DNA of 64,000 nt from Candidatus Binataceae bacterium. GTDB taxonomy: Bacteria > Desulfobacterota > Binatia > Binatales > Binataceae. The number at the start of each line of letters is the position of its first letter. The stretch's first letter is position 1. Below, in pieces: positions 25,376-34,736 of this stretch. The position numbers and the translations under genes are program-made. The DNA lies in NCBI GenBank assembly GCA_035294265.1, contig DATGLK010000104.1, forward strand, positions 43,492 through 107,491, given 5' to 3'. The notes under the pieces were generated by a model. It did not search any database. It was not told the origin of the DNA and saw only the letters and a program-made list of their open reading frames with translations.

Positions 25376-26299
25376 TCAGCCGGCCAAGGCGGGGGTAGAA
25401 GCGCGGCGCAAAGGGCCGGTGGAAGGCTGGGCGCCATTGATTTGCACCGGGATGGCAATCGTGGCGGTAGCCTTCAGATCCTGGTAGAGCCGATAGCCGG
25501 CGGCCAGGAAAAAGTAACTGGTCAAAAAAGCCACGCTGACCGAAAGCAGGTCGGCCAACCAGATCACCGACCACAACGAGCCGGTCAACGCGCCGAGCAG
25601 CCCGATCAGCAGGCTGATACCCACGAAAGCAGCACCCGCCCAGGAATTGTATCCCGACCAAACCGCCAGAAAGACCACGATGCGAACCGCGACTGCGAAA
25701 AACCGCCCGCGCATCAACTCGCGACTATGCAAGAGCGCGGGCCAACTGCGGTAACCGTCGATCACCAGTGAATACTGGGCAAAATACAGCCAGATAAAGG
25801 CCAGCACCGCAGGCACGATCAGCATCACCGCACCCACCGCCATCGCGACGATTTGCAGCAGCGCAACCCAGTAAAATGCTGGCACCAGACGCAGCGCCTC
25901 GCGGTACACGGCGCGGGTCGCCGGCCATATCTCCTGCTTACCGGTCCCATCGTTGAGCGCGCGGATGATGCACAATGCAACCAGGTTGGCACCTGCGGTC
26001 AGGATTAAGAACAGCAGATGAAGGCTGCGCGTCATCCACAACGGAAACAGCGGCGCAAGCGCCGCTGAGCTGCGTGCCGGATAAGGCATCTGAACCGCGA
26101 AATAGCTTACCGAACGGGTGCCGGGCTCGAAGGCGCGCACCAGGGAATGCTGCAAGTTGAGCGCGTCGGGTAGCAGGCAGAGCGAGGCCAACAACGCGAT
26201 CGGCGCCAAGCCCAGCGCGATAAGCCGCCAATAGGCGGTCATCTCACGCACCGCGTTGGCGAGATAAATGAAACTGCTTCTGAGTCGCGCCTCTGCCAC
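25376..26299 (-). CDS. Multi-pass membrane protein of unknown function
   Basis: This is a protein of about 307 residues with five to six hydrophobic helices and a short amphipathic N-terminus (RSSFIYLANAVREMTAYWR). The C-terminal 30 residues are soluble. I recognise no transporter or enzyme motif. The start is uncertain: the frame continues to a TTG at 26365, a GTG lies at 26299 and an ATG about 19 codons later. It is convergent with the preceding gene and divergent from the 83-residue gene. Confidence 0.6.
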   Translation of the reverse strand: MAEARLRSSFIYLANAVREMTAYWRLIALGLAPIALLASLCLLPDALNLQHSLVRAFEPGTRSVSYFAVQMPYPARSSAALAPLFPLWMTRSLHLLFLILTAGANLVALCIIRALNDGTGKQEIWPATRAVYREALRLVPAFYWVALLQIVAMAVGAVMLIVPAVLAFIWLYFAQYSLVIDGYRSWPALLHSRELMRGRFFAVAVRIVVFLAVWSGYNSWAGAAFVGISLLIGLLGALTGSLWSVIWLADLLSVSVAFLTSYFFLAAGYRLYQDLKATATIAIPVQINGAQPSTGPLRRASTPALAG

Positions 26300-26390
26300 G
26301 ATTAGCGCCAAGGTTGGCACTGTGCTCGCAGCAAGACAAGCTGGCGGGACGCGCCTTTGACCCAACCCTGCGCCACTTCTGGGCGCACGA

Positions 26391-26399
26391 TGCTATAAT
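26391..26399 (+). promoter_or_regulatory. Extended -10 promoter for the 83-residue gene and nagA
   Basis: TGCTATAAT is a perfect TGn-TATAAT extended -10 element, 45 bases before the first start codon. No -35 hexamer is seen at the normal distance, which is tolerated with an extended -10. Confidence 0.6.
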
Positions 26400-26444
26400 G
26401 CGGGCAACGATCGGGCTCTCCGCGGGCCCGCCCGGAGAAGGCTT

Positions 26445-26696
26445 ATGTCAGTTGATGAACGTACCCGGATGATAGCTGACGAGACGCGCCTGATCCGCCG
26501 GCTGCGAATCCTGGCCGACCTCACCACCGCCCTGATCGCGCAGGACGCCTCCCTTACCCTGGAGCAAGCCTGGGAGCACGTCGAAGCGCTCAAGGCCGCG
26601 GCGGTGGCGATGTTTCCGGGCAAGGAGCAGGTCTTCGATCTGGTCTATTTGCCTCGCTTCTCACGACTTTTGGCCGAGCGGTTTGGCGCCAACTAA
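26445..26696 (+). CDS. Small helical protein of unknown function
   Basis: This 83-residue soluble protein is predicted largely alpha-helical (DETRLIRRLRILADLTTAL, LEQAWEHVEALKAAAV). GGAGAAGG lies five bases upstream of the ATG and an extended -10 promoter precedes it, so expression is well supported. It ends 6 bases before nagA and is probably co-transcribed with it. I do not recognise the family. Confidence 0.65.
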   Translation: MSVDERTRMIADETRLIRRLRILADLTTALIAQDASLTLEQAWEHVEALKAAAVAMFPGKEQVFDLVYLPRFSRLLAERFGAN

Positions 26697-26702
26697 GCGG
26701 CA

Positions 26703-27782
26703 GTGCGCGCACTAGTTGGTCTCGTTGCCTTGCCCGACGGCGCGCTGGCGCCGGGCAGGCTGGTCTTCAGCTCAACGATTACCGAGGTTGACCTGAGTTC
26801 GGGCGCGCCCGGCGGCGACTATATCCTGCCCGGCCTGATCGATTTGCAAGTCAACGGCGGCGGCGGGATCGACGTGCCCCGCGCGACCCCCTCGGCATTG
26901 GGCGAGTTGGCGCGCCGCTTGGCGTTGGCGGGAACCACCGCTTTTCTGCCGACCGCGATTACCGCGCCGCTGGAGGAGTTGGCGCAAGTCGAGCGCGTGG
27001 TGGCCGAAGCGATTCAATCCCAGCGGCCGCCGGGCGCCGAATTGCTGGGTCTGCATCTGGAGGGGCCCTTCATCTCACCGGTCCGGCTCGGCGTCCATCC
27101 CCAGCATGCGCTTGAACCACGCGGGCCGGCGCTGGAGCGAATCGCGGCGCTCGAGCGCTTACGGCTCATTACGATGGCGCCGGAATTGCCCGGCGCGCCA
27201 GCGGCGATCCAAGCGCTGCGCCGGCGCGGCGTGGCGGTCTCGCTGGGCCATTCCGATGCCACCCTGGAGCAAACCCGCGCCGCGCTGGCGGCCGGCGCCG
27301 GCATGTTTACCCATGTCTTCAATGCGATGCGTCCGCTGCATCAGCGCGAGCCCGGGATCGTCGGTGCCGCGCTGGCGCCCGGTAGCGCGTTTGCCGGGCT
27401 GATCGCCGACGGGGTCCATCTTCATCCTGAAATCGTGCGCCTGCTCTATCGCGCGCGCGGCGCCGGCGGTCTGCTGCTCACCAGCGACAGCGTGGCGCCA
27501 GCATCGCTGGAACCAGCGCCGCCGCCCGCCATCGGCGCCCATCGCATCGGAGCGCGGCTGGCCGGCAGCCTGATCACGATGCTCGACGGGCTGCGCTTCA
27601 TGGTCGAGAAGGTGGGAGCCGGAGTGGGCGAGGCCGCGCTGATGGCGGCGACCAACCCGGCCCGTGTGCTGGCGCTGGAGGAACGCGGGCGGATCGCGCC
27701 GGGGACGCGCGCCGATCTCCTGGTCCTCGACCGGCAACTGCGACTCAAGGCGGTCTTCCTGGGCGGCGAGGAATTAAGCTAG
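26703..27782 (+). CDS. nagA: N-acetylglucosamine-6-phosphate deacetylase
   Basis: This 359-residue amidohydrolase converts GlcNAc-6-phosphate to GlcN-6-phosphate and acetate in amino-sugar and cell-wall recycling. The family motifs are in order: LPGLIDLQVNGGGG, HLEGPF, SLGHSDAT, THVFNAM, DGVHLHP, and TSDSVAPA with the catalytic aspartate. The start is a GTG 6 bases after the preceding small gene. anmK, another cell-wall recycling enzyme, lies about 3.2 kb downstream on the same strand. No nagB or nag transporter is present in the window. Confidence 0.92.
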   Translation: MRALVGLVALPDGALAPGRLVFSSTITEVDLSSGAPGGDYILPGLIDLQVNGGGGIDVPRATPSALGELARRLALAGTTAFLPTAITAPLEELAQVERVVAEAIQSQRPPGAELLGLHLEGPFISPVRLGVHPQHALEPRGPALERIAALERLRLITMAPELPGAPAAIQALRRRGVAVSLGHSDATLEQTRAALAAGAGMFTHVFNAMRPLHQREPGIVGAALAPGSAFAGLIADGVHLHPEIVRLLYRARGAGGLLLTSDSVAPASLEPAPPPAIGAHRIGARLAGSLITMLDGLRFMVEKVGAGVGEAALMAATNPARVLALEERGRIAPGTRADLLVLDRQLRLKAVFLGGEELS

Positions 27783-27783
27783 T

Positions 27784-27918
27784 GTGGCGCCTATCCTAAA
27801 AGTGGAGCGCTTTGCGTTCTTCCAAAGCCGGGCCAGCCAAGACATCACCGAAGCGCACAAGCTGCGCGAGCTATTTGCGCGGCCTAGTTTCATGCCAAAG
27901 GGAGAGTTGATGCGATGA
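27784..27918 (+). CDS. Candidate 44-residue protein between nagA and the FAH-family gene
   Basis: A GTG one base after the nagA TAG opens a 44-codon frame ending in a TGA that overlaps the ATG of the next gene (ATGA). The product contains VERFAFFQSR and DITEAHKLRELFARP and looks helical. About two thirds of its third codon positions are G or C, close to but below the neighbours. I see no family match. The support is the tight fit to both flanking genes; a chance frame is possible. Confidence 0.35.
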   Translation: MAPILKVERFAFFQSRASQDITEAHKLRELFARPSFMPKGELMR

Positions 27919-28874
27919 GCGAGCAATTCAAGTTGGCTACCGTTTCCAGTGCGGGCAGCCCCCCCTTTGTCGCCTTGGGCCTGGGCCAAAGCGTGATCGC
28001 GCTTAATCCGGCGCTGGTCCATTTCAGCGCCGCGGGCCGCGCGCGCCGGCGCCTGCAAGTAGCCGGGATGCTCGAGCTGCTGGCGGATTGGGAAGCAAAT
28101 TTCGACCTGCTGCAGGAATTGGTCAGCTTTCTGCTCTCCCAGGGGCTGGAAGATGAGCGCTGGCGGGAGGCGGTCAGCACCGCCGAGCGGCTCCATTTCC
28201 ATGCCCCGCTGCAACCGCCGACCATGATCTATGCCGCGGTTAATTACCCGCGCCCCGGCCGCGCCAGCCGCGCGGAGTTGGCCAGCGGTTCCCGTCCCTT
28301 GATGTTCCAGAAGACTTCCAATTGCATCACCGGCCCCTACGACGACATCGTCAAACCGGCCGCTTGCGAGCAGGTCGATTGGGAGGTCGAGTTGGCCGTG
28401 GTCATGGGCACGCGCACTCGCGACATCGCGCCCGAGCGCGCCTTGGACAACGTGGCCGGCTACCTGGTGGCCAACGACGTCACCGTGCGCGATTTCCGCA
28501 AACCGGGCGAGAAGGTTTCGATTCCGGGCCCGGACTGGTTCGGCAGCAAATGCCACGAAAGCTTCGCCCCGCTGGGCCCGTGGCTGGTGCCGCGCGCCTT
28601 CGTCGGCGATTGTCACAACCTGCATTTGACGCTCAAGGTCAACGGCGAAACCCGCCAGGACGCGAACAGTGGCGAAATGATTTTCACTACGCAAGAGCTG
28701 ATCGCCCATGTCGCGGCGCAGTTCACCCTGGAGCCAGGCGATCTGATTTCCACCGGCACGCCCAACGGGATCGGCATGCAGAGCGGCCATTTCCTGAAGG
28801 TCGGGGACGTGGTGGAGGCCGAGATCGAGGGGCTGGGGATGCAGCGTAACCGGGTGGTGGCGCGGGCGCGCTGA
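27915..28874 (+). CDS. Fumarylacetoacetate hydrolase (FAH) family protein
   Basis: This 319-residue cytoplasmic enzyme has a family C-terminal domain. DWEVELAVVMG contributes the paired glutamate metal ligands and VANDVTVRDF the aspartate. GSKCHESFAPLGPWLV and ISTGTPNGIG are further hallmarks. Family members cleave or hydrate 2-oxo acids and acylpyruvates in aromatic catabolism (2-keto-4-pentenoate hydratase, homoprotocatechuate isomerase, acylpyruvase). The exact reaction cannot be read. It is followed 30 bases later by a MaoC hydratase, which suggests a shared catabolic role. Confidence 0.87.
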   Translation: MSEQFKLATVSSAGSPPFVALGLGQSVIALNPALVHFSAAGRARRRLQVAGMLELLADWEANFDLLQELVSFLLSQGLEDERWREAVSTAERLHFHAPLQPPTMIYAAVNYPRPGRASRAELASGSRPLMFQKTSNCITGPYDDIVKPAACEQVDWEVELAVVMGTRTRDIAPERALDNVAGYLVANDVTVRDFRKPGEKVSIPGPDWFGSKCHESFAPLGPWLVPRAFVGDCHNLHLTLKVNGETRQDANSGEMIFTTQELIAHVAAQFTLEPGDLISTGTPNGIGMQSGHFLKVGDVVEAEIEGLGMQRNRVVARAR

Positions 28875-28904
28875 AATCCATCACCGAACACGACGAGCAT
28901 CGCT

Positions 28905-29741
28905 ATGCCGCTCAACCCCGCCTGCCTTGGCAAACAGTACCCGGTGCGCGAAACCCGCGTCACCCGCGAAGCAATCGAGCGCTATGCGCGGGCCTGCGAC
29001 GATCTCAATCCGCGCTATCTGGCCGCCGCCGAGGCGCAGGTGATTGCGCCACCGATCTTTGGGGCCACCGTGATCTGGCCCTCGGTGGTCGAGGTGATGG
29101 GCGATCCCAGCCTGCAGGTCGATATGCTGCGGCTGGTGCACAGCGAGCATGAGGTGGAGTTTTTCGCTCCGCTGCGGCCGGGCGCGCTGATCTACAGCCA
29201 GGCCACGATCGAGACCATCGAACCGGCGCCCAGCGGCGAGCGGATGACGGTGGAACTACCGGCCCGCGATTCCAGCGGCGCGCTGGTGCAAAACACCCGC
29301 TTCACGGTTTTCATTCGCGGCCCCCGCGGGGCACGCGCGGCGCTGGCGCGCCCCAGCGATAGCGTGGACCATTCGGAGCCGCCGCTGGTGGAGGAAAACT
29401 ATCCGGTCGCGCTCGATCTGCCGCGCCGCTACGCCGAAGCCTCGGGCGACTTCAACCCGATCCATCTTGAAGAAGCCGTGGCGCGGATGGCCGGGCTGCC
29501 CGGCGTGATTCTGCACGGCTTGTGCACGATGGCCTTGTGCTCGCGCGCGGTGGTCGATCGCCTGTGCGAAGGCGATCCCGCCCGCCTGCGCCGCCTGCGG
29601 GTGCGTTTCAGCCGTCCGGTAATTCCCGGGCAAACGATTACAATCCGGATCTGGCGCGGCAAGGGCGCACAATACGACTTCGAGGCCTACAACCCGGCCG
29701 GCCAAGCGGTGATTCGCGCCGGATACGCGCAGATTGACTGA
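28905..29741 (+). CDS. MaoC-family (double hotdog) dehydratase/hydratase
   Basis: This 278-residue protein has two hotdog halves. The N-terminal half holds a FAPLRPGALIYSQA segment. The C-terminal half has the hydratase-2 motif YAEASGDFNPIHLEEAVARM with G-x-ILHG, including the catalytic Asp and His. Such enzymes hydrate trans-2-enoyl thioesters or act on related acyl compounds. It lies in a run of plus-strand genes with the FAH-family enzyme. Confidence 0.85.
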   Translation: MPLNPACLGKQYPVRETRVTREAIERYARACDDLNPRYLAAAEAQVIAPPIFGATVIWPSVVEVMGDPSLQVDMLRLVHSEHEVEFFAPLRPGALIYSQATIETIEPAPSGERMTVELPARDSSGALVQNTRFTVFIRGPRGARAALARPSDSVDHSEPPLVEENYPVALDLPRRYAEASGDFNPIHLEEAVARMAGLPGVILHGLCTMALCSRAVVDRLCEGDPARLRRLRVRFSRPVIPGQTITIRIWRGKGAQYDFEAYNPAGQAVIRAGYAQID

Positions 29742-29768
29742 GTCCTTGCGCGGAAGCGAACCGACTTA

Positions 29769-30989
29769 ATGGAGCGTACGCTGACTCTGGGCCTGACCCT
29801 GTCGTTGAGCGGCCGGTACGCCGCGATGGGACGCCAGGCGTTGCACGCGCTGCAGCTTTGCGTGGCCCAAAATCAGCCGGGCCTGGAACTGGGCGGCCAC
29901 CGTTATCAAGTCGCGCTGCGCTGCCTGGACGATGGCAGCGACGCGCGCCGATGCGCGGCGCAGTACCGCTCGTTGTGCTTTGAAAACCGCGCCGACGTCA
30001 TCCTCGGCCCCTATTCGAGCAATCTTACCCGCGTCGCTTTGCCGATTAGCGAAGCCGCAGGCTTGGTGATGATCAATCATGGCGGCGCCGACGACAGTTT
30101 GTACACTCGCCACGCCCGCCGGCTGGTGGGCGTGGCGAGCCCGGCCAGCACCTATTTCGTCGGCCTGGCCCGGCTGGTCAGCCAACTCAAGCTGTGGCGC
30201 AAGCGCATCGCCGCGATCGCCGCGCCGACGCCCTTTTGCCGTGCCGTGGTCGCGGGTCTGGCCCAGGCCTGCGAGGAGCGGGCCAACGCGCGCCGCGGCG
30301 TGCGCTTGCGAATCCACCAGGAGGTACGCACACCGCGCGACCAGGCCCTGATCGATTGGCTGCTCCATCTGCGGCGGGCGCGGATCAACGTCCTGGTCAG
30401 CGCGGGCGATTTTGCCCAGGATCTCGCCCTGGTCGACGCCGTGATTCGCGCCCGTCTGAATATTCCTGTGCTGGCCTGCGTGGCGGCCGGCGTAGCCGAG
30501 TTTTACACTCAACTGGGGTCGCGCGCCGAAGGTATCGTCGGCCCCAGCCCATGGGAGGAGAGCCTGGAGATCGAACCTCAACTAGGGTCCACTCCGCGCG
30601 CTTTCGCGCGGGAAATGAGAGCGGCCGGGGCGGGAGAGCCCGATTATCCCGCAGCCCAAGCCTACGCCGCCGGCTGCTTGGCTCTGGCTGCCCTCCAAGC
30701 CTGCGGCAGCCTGGAGCCGGATCGAATGCGTGAGGCGTTCGCCAATCTGCGCATCCGTACCCTGCTGGGCGAGTTCGCGATCGATCCCAACTCCGGACGC
30801 CAGATCGGCCATCAGGTCCTGCTGGTGCAATGGCACGACGGGGTCAAGGTGATCATCCATCCCGACGCCCACGCCGACACCGGCAGCCTGGAATTCCCGT
30901 CGGGATGGCGCCTGATCCTGGCCTCGCTGGGCAGTTTGCACCTGCGTGCCCGTCGTCCACCCGAGAACGACGATAATAATGATGCTTGA
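29769..30989 (+). CDS. Leu/Ile/Val-binding-type protein lacking a signal peptide
   Basis: This 406-residue protein has the periplasmic-binding-protein type 1 fold of branched-chain amino-acid ABC transporters: LGLTLSLSGRYAAMGRQA at the start, VILGPYSSN, then a second lobe with NVLVSAGDFAQDLAL and PSPWEESLEI. No signal peptide or membrane anchor precedes the first strand, so it looks cytoplasmic as annotated. The ATG at 29769 is 27 bases after the MaoC stop. No LivH, LivM, LivG or LivF genes follow. It may act as an intracellular sensor, or the true start may have been lost. It overlaps the start of anmK by 11 bases. Confidence 0.78.
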   Translation: MERTLTLGLTLSLSGRYAAMGRQALHALQLCVAQNQPGLELGGHRYQVALRCLDDGSDARRCAAQYRSLCFENRADVILGPYSSNLTRVALPISEAAGLVMINHGGADDSLYTRHARRLVGVASPASTYFVGLARLVSQLKLWRKRIAAIAAPTPFCRAVVAGLAQACEERANARRGVRLRIHQEVRTPRDQALIDWLLHLRRARINVLVSAGDFAQDLALVDAVIRARLNIPVLACVAAGVAEFYTQLGSRAEGIVGPSPWEESLEIEPQLGSTPRAFAREMRAAGAGEPDYPAAQAYAAGCLALAALQACGSLEPDRMREAFANLRIRTLLGEFAIDPNSGRQIGHQVLLVQWHDGVKVIIHPDAHADTGSLEFPSGWRLILASLGSLHLRARRPPENDDNNDA

Positions 30990-32190
30990 GCTGACGCCGG
31001 GACCGCAAATCGCAATCGGGCTGATGTCGGGAACCTCCCACGACGGCATCAACGCCGCCCTGGTCGAGATCGACCTCGAGCGCCGGCCGCCGGTCACTTT
31101 GATCGCCTTCAAGAGCTATGGCTTCGAGCCGCGGCTGCGCCGCCGCCTGCTGGCCGCCTCGAGCGGAGCGGCTATTGGCGCCGGCGAGTTGTCGGCGCTC
31201 AACTTCAGCCTGGGGCGAGCGTTGGCCCAGGCCGCGGTAGCGTTGGCACGCGAGGCTGGGATGCCGCTTGAGCGCGTCGCCTTCATCGGCTCGCACGGCC
31301 ATACCTTCTTCCATTTGCCGCCCCGCCGGACGCGCCGCGGCCAAATCCCCTCGACCCTGCAGATGGGGGAATCGGCGGTGATCGCGGCCTTGACCGGCCG
31401 CCCGGTGGTGGACGACTTCCGCCCGATGGACATCGCCCTGGGCGGCGAAGGAGCGCCGCTGGCACCGCTGGCCCATCGTCTGCTCTTCGGCGATCCCAAG
31501 CTGGGCCGGGTCGTGGAAAATCTAGGCGGGATCGGCAATGCCACCTACCTGCCGCCGGGCGCGCAGCCTGGCGATCCGCGCCTGGTTGCCTTCGATACCG
31601 GGCCCGCCAACATGCTGATCGACGGCCTGATGGTGCGTCTCAGTGGCGGGCGGGCGCAGATGGATCGGGACGGACGGATGGCGGCGCGAGGCCACATCCA
31701 TGCCCGGCTGCTCAAGGAATTGCTGCGCCATCGCTTTTTCGCCCGCCGTCCACCCAAATCCACCGGACGCGAGGAATTCGGCGCCCCGTTCGTCGACCGC
31801 GTCCTGCGCCGCGCCCGCGCGCTGCGGCTGAGCGCGGCGGATACCATCGCCACCGCCACCGCGCTGACCGCCCATTCGATCGCGCAGGCCTGCCGCCACT
31901 TCGTGATGCCCCTGGGACCGGTGGACCAGGTGATCGTAACCGGCGGTGGCGCCCGCAATCCCACTTTGGTGGCAATGCTGGAGGAGCAATTGCCCGGCAT
32001 CCCGGTGATGCGGGCCGAGGCGCTGGGAGTGGACAGCGAGGCGCTGGAGGCAATCGCCTTCGCCTTACTGGGATATGCGTTGCTCAGCGGACAGCCCGGA
32101 AACTTTCCTTCCGTTACCGGCGCGCGCGTACCCGCATTGTTGGGCAAGCTGACCCCACCACCGTCCGAGTGGCGGCCGTCACCCGCCTGA
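30979..32190 (+). CDS. anmK: Anhydro-N-acetylmuramic acid kinase
   Basis: This 403-residue kinase converts 1,6-anhydro-MurNAc to MurNAc-6-phosphate during peptidoglycan recycling. Motifs are IGLMSGTSHDGI (about 11-22) with the catalytic Asp, FIGSHGHTFFH, NLGGIGNATYL, FDTGPANMLIDG and VIVTGGGARNPTL. The ATG at 30979, or another directly after it, overlaps the preceding gene by 8-11 bases, showing coupling. Together with nagA upstream it suggests a partial cell-wall recycling route. A murQ etherase is not in the window. Confidence 0.94.
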   Translation: MMLELTPGPQIAIGLMSGTSHDGINAALVEIDLERRPPVTLIAFKSYGFEPRLRRRLLAASSGAAIGAGELSALNFSLGRALAQAAVALAREAGMPLERVAFIGSHGHTFFHLPPRRTRRGQIPSTLQMGESAVIAALTGRPVVDDFRPMDIALGGEGAPLAPLAHRLLFGDPKLGRVVENLGGIGNATYLPPGAQPGDPRLVAFDTGPANMLIDGLMVRLSGGRAQMDRDGRMAARGHIHARLLKELLRHRFFARRPPKSTGREEFGAPFVDRVLRRARALRLSAADTIATATALTAHSIAQACRHFVMPLGPVDQVIVTGGGARNPTLVAMLEEQLPGIPVMRAEALGVDSEALEAIAFALLGYALLSGQPGNFPSVTGARVPALLGKLTPPPSEWRPSPA

Positions 32191-32219
32191 CCACGGGCAG
32201 GTCGGCACAGACCAAGCCG

Positions 32220-33383
32220 CTAAGTCCCCTGGTCCCTGAGTCGCGGCGTGGCGCCGGCAGCGCTGCATTCAACTGTCGCGATACTGGCCGCCGCCTGGGG
32301 AAAATATCTGCCGCGGGCCCACAGCGCCACGTTCACCAGCGTGATCAACACCGGGACCTCGACCAGAGGTCCGATCACCGCGGCAAAGGCCTCGCCGCTG
32401 TTGAGGCCAAACGTCGCGATCGCGACCGCGATCGCCAACTCGAAGTTGTTCGACGCCGCGGTGAACGAAAGCGTGGCCGATTGCGCGTAAGTGGCGCCGA
32501 TTTCGTAGCTCATCACAAAGGACACGCCGAACATGATGACGAAGTAGCACAGCAGCGGGATCGCCACCCGTAACACATCCAGCGGAAGCTGCACGATCGC
32601 GCCACCCTTGAGGGAGAACATCACTACGATCGTGAACAGCAACGCGAGCAGGGTAAGTGGGCTGATCTTCGGAAGGAAATGCTCGCGGTACCACCGCTTG
32701 CCCCGGGCCCGCGTGAGCACAACCCAGGTGAGCAGTCCGCCGACAAACGGCACGCCCAGGTAGATTGCGACGCTCTGGGCGATCTCACCGATCGTGACGT
32801 GCACGATCCCGCCTTGCAGACCCAGCCAACGGGGAATCAAGGTCACAAAAATCAGTGCGTACACGGAATAAAAGAGCACCTGGAAGATCGAATTGAAGGC
32901 CACCAGGCCGGCGCAATACTCGGCATCGCCGGCCGCCAGGTCGTTCCAGACGATTACCATCGCGATACAACGGGCCAGGCCGATCATGATCAAGCCGACC
33001 ATGTATGCGGGATGGCCGCGCAAAAAGAGCACCGCGAGCGCGAACATCAACAGCGGACCGACGATCCAGTTCTGTACCAGCGACAGCCCCAGGATTTTCC
33101 AGTCGCGGAAGACCTGGCCCAATTCGTCGTAGTTCACCTTGGCAAGCGGCGGATACATCATCAGGATCAGCCCGGCCGCGATCGGAATCGAGGTGGTCCC
33201 GATACCGAGCCGGTCGATTACCGCCTTGGTGTCCGGGACGAAATAGCCCAGCGCGACGCCGCACCCCATCGCCAGAAAAATCCACAGGGTGAGAAAGCGG
33301 TCGAGAAAGGAAAGCCGATGCGCCTTCGATGGTTGCGCGAGAGTCCCGACGGAGCCGGCCGTAGTTGGTGACTTACTCTTCAT
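32220..33383 (-). CDS. acr3: Arsenite efflux transporter, ACR3 family
   Basis: This 387-residue inner-membrane protein has about ten hydrophobic segments. [15 protein letters not shown] and the [20 protein letters not shown] segment are typical of ACR3. The conserved cysteine needed for As(III) transport is in [16 protein letters not shown]. It exports arsenite using the proton motive force. The ATG has GGGAG and AGG upstream. It is the last gene of arsR-arsI-arsC-acr3, 47 bases after arsC. Confidence 0.93.
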   Translation of the reverse strand: MKSKSPTTAGSVGTLAQPSKAHRLSFLDRFLTLWIFLAMGCGVALGYFVPDTKAVIDRLGIGTTSIPIAAGLILMMYPPLAKVNYDELGQVFRDWKILGLSLVQNWIVGPLLMFALAVLFLRGHPAYMVGLIMIGLARCIAMVIVWNDLAAGDAEYCAGLVAFNSIFQVLFYSVYALIFVTLIPRWLGLQGGIVHVTIGEIAQSVAIYLGVPFVGGLLTWVVLTRARGKRWYREHFLPKISPLTLLALLFTIVVMFSLKGGAIVQLPLDVLRVAIPLLCYFVIMFGVSFVMSYEIGATYAQSATLSFTAASNNFELAIAVAIATFGLNSGEAFAAVIGPLVEVPVLITLVNVALWARGRYFPQAAASIATVECSAAGATPRLRDQGT

Positions 33384-33430
33384 TCGCCTGCTCCCAATTC
33401 TTGAGTCTCACCCCAACATTAAGATCGGCA

Positions 33431-33871
33431 TCACCGGCTCGTTTCGGGAGTTGGAGGATCGCGAAAATCGGCGGCCAGGGCTTCGATCCGCGCTTTGATC
33501 TGATCGCGCGCCGCGCGGAAGTTCGCAAGCCGGCGCGCTTGGCTCAGCGATACGTCCGCCGCAGCGGGGTCCGCGATCGGCCAATGCAGTCGGCGCACGC
33601 CGCTCGAAAAAACCGGGCATACTTCCTCGGCGCACAGCGTGATCACGGTATCGACGGTTTTGGCGTCAATACTTTCCAGCGGCTTCGAGCGCTGAGCGGA
33701 AATGTCGATCCCGATCTCCGCCATCGCGGCAACCGCGAGCGGATTCACTCCCGCGGGCCGCGAACCGGCGCTTTGCACGCGCACGGCGGTGCCCAGTATC
33801 GCCCGCGCGAGCCCTTCGGCCATCTGGCTGCGCGAGGAATTCTGCACGCACAGGAACAAGAGCCCCTTCAT
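33431..33871 (-). CDS. arsC: Arsenate reductase, thioredoxin-coupled (LMW-PTPase fold)
   Basis: This 146-residue enzyme reduces arsenate to arsenite. The phosphatase-like loop is C8-VQNSS-R14. The redox relay cysteines are C80 and C85 in [10 protein letters not shown], and the RLHWPIADP segment follows. Reduced thioredoxin normally recycles it; a trxA gene is in this window but about 31 kb away. The ATG overlaps the arsI stop by four bases (ATGA). An in-frame extension upstream lies inside arsI and is not used. Confidence 0.93.
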   Translation of the reverse strand: MKGLLFLCVQNSSRSQMAEGLARAILGTAVRVQSAGSRPAGVNPLAVAAMAEIGIDISAQRSKPLESIDAKTVDTVITLCAEEVCPVFSSGVRRLHWPIADPAAADVSLSQARRLANFRAARDQIKARIEALAADFRDPPTPETSR

Positions 33872-34344
33872 CGCGCGACCGGCCCGCAACCGCCGCTTGA
33901 CGATTTCACCGGGGCGCAGCACGATTCCGACGCCGCACAGGCAGAGGCTTGCGCGCGCGGGGCAAGATCGTTGCCGTACACCGGGTGTTCGCCGAAAGTA
34001 TAAAAGGTCTCCCACGAAAGGCCACTGGGATCGCTCACCCATCCCTTATCGCCGCGCGCGTAGCAGCAAGCCGCGTTCTCCTGCTTGACGACCGCCTGTC
34101 CGGCGGCGTCAAGGCGGCGCGCGATGACTTCCAACTCGTCATCGGAGGAGACCTGGAATCCCAGGTGATCAATGCTTGGAGTCGCCGCTCCCGAGGTTAT
34201 CGCGAAATTGAGACCCGGGTCCTCGAGCATCCATTTCGCGTAGTCGGGCTTGAGGACCGCCGGCGGCCGGCCAAACAGGGCGGAATAGAATCGGACCGAC
34301 GCTTCGAGATCGCCCACCTGAACGTGCACGTGGAAGCGCTTCAT
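33868..34344 (-). CDS. arsI: ArsI/CadI-family metalloenzyme (C-As lyase-like)
   Basis: This 158-residue vicinal-oxygen-chelate protein contains the metal-site residues H5 (KRFHVHV), H60 (SIDHLGF) and E112 (SWETFY). The vicinal cysteine pair C93-C94 ([15 protein letters not shown]) binds trivalent organoarsenicals in ArsI. The C-terminus carries further cysteines. ArsI cleaves the C-As bond of methylarsenite with Fe(II) and oxygen; CadI homologues respond to cadmium. The arsenic operon context favours ArsI. It overlaps arsR and arsC by four bases each (ATGA). Confidence 0.88.
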   Translation of the reverse strand: MKRFHVHVQVGDLEASVRFYSALFGRPPAVLKPDYAKWMLEDPGLNFAITSGAATPSIDHLGFQVSSDDELEVIARRLDAAGQAVVKQENAACCYARGDKGWVSDPSGLSWETFYTFGEHPVYGNDLAPRAQASACAASESCCAPVKSSSGGCGPVAR

Positions 34345-34727
34345 CGCGATACCCTCCGTTGGCTCCTTGGTTTGATGGCTTGCGCCGGCTTGCATCCGGC
34401 TACCGGCTCAAGCGTGTCCGCGAGCGGGGCGCAGAGTTCGGGACGTCCGCCGCAGCAGTTCTGGGTCAGGTACGCCAGCAAATCGCCCATCGTCTTGTAA
34501 TTCGCGTGGTAGATGATCGAGCGGCTCTGGCGCCGCGAACCAACCAGCCCGGCGAAGCGCAGCTGGTTCAAATGAAACGACAAGGTCGGCGACGGCAACC
34601 CCAGGCGTTCGCCAATCTCGCCGGCCGCCAGCCCTTCGGGACCACGCTGGACGAGCAGGCGAAAGACCTCGAGCCGGGTTTTCTGGGCCAGAGCGGCCAA
34701 CGTTTGGACTGCGGCCGACGTCTTCAT
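34341..34727 (-). CDS. arsR: ArsR-family metalloregulatory repressor
   Basis: This 128-residue winged-helix regulator has the recognition region SPTLSFHLNQLRFAGLV and a wing around SRRQSRSIIYHANY. The C-terminal NCCGGRPELC cysteine cluster resembles the As(III) site of the Acidithiobacillus-type ArsR rather than the helix-3 site of the E. coli protein. Arsenite would release it from the promoter of its own operon. The predicted transcription start is only a few bases from its ATG. It is translationally coupled to arsI. Confidence 0.92.
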   Translation of the reverse strand: MKTSAAVQTLAALAQKTRLEVFRLLVQRGPEGLAAGEIGERLGLPSPTLSFHLNQLRFAGLVGSRRQSRSIIYHANYKTMGDLLAYLTQNCCGGRPELCAPLADTLEPVAGCKPAQAIKPRSQRRVSR

Positions 34728-34736
34728 CGTTCCAAA

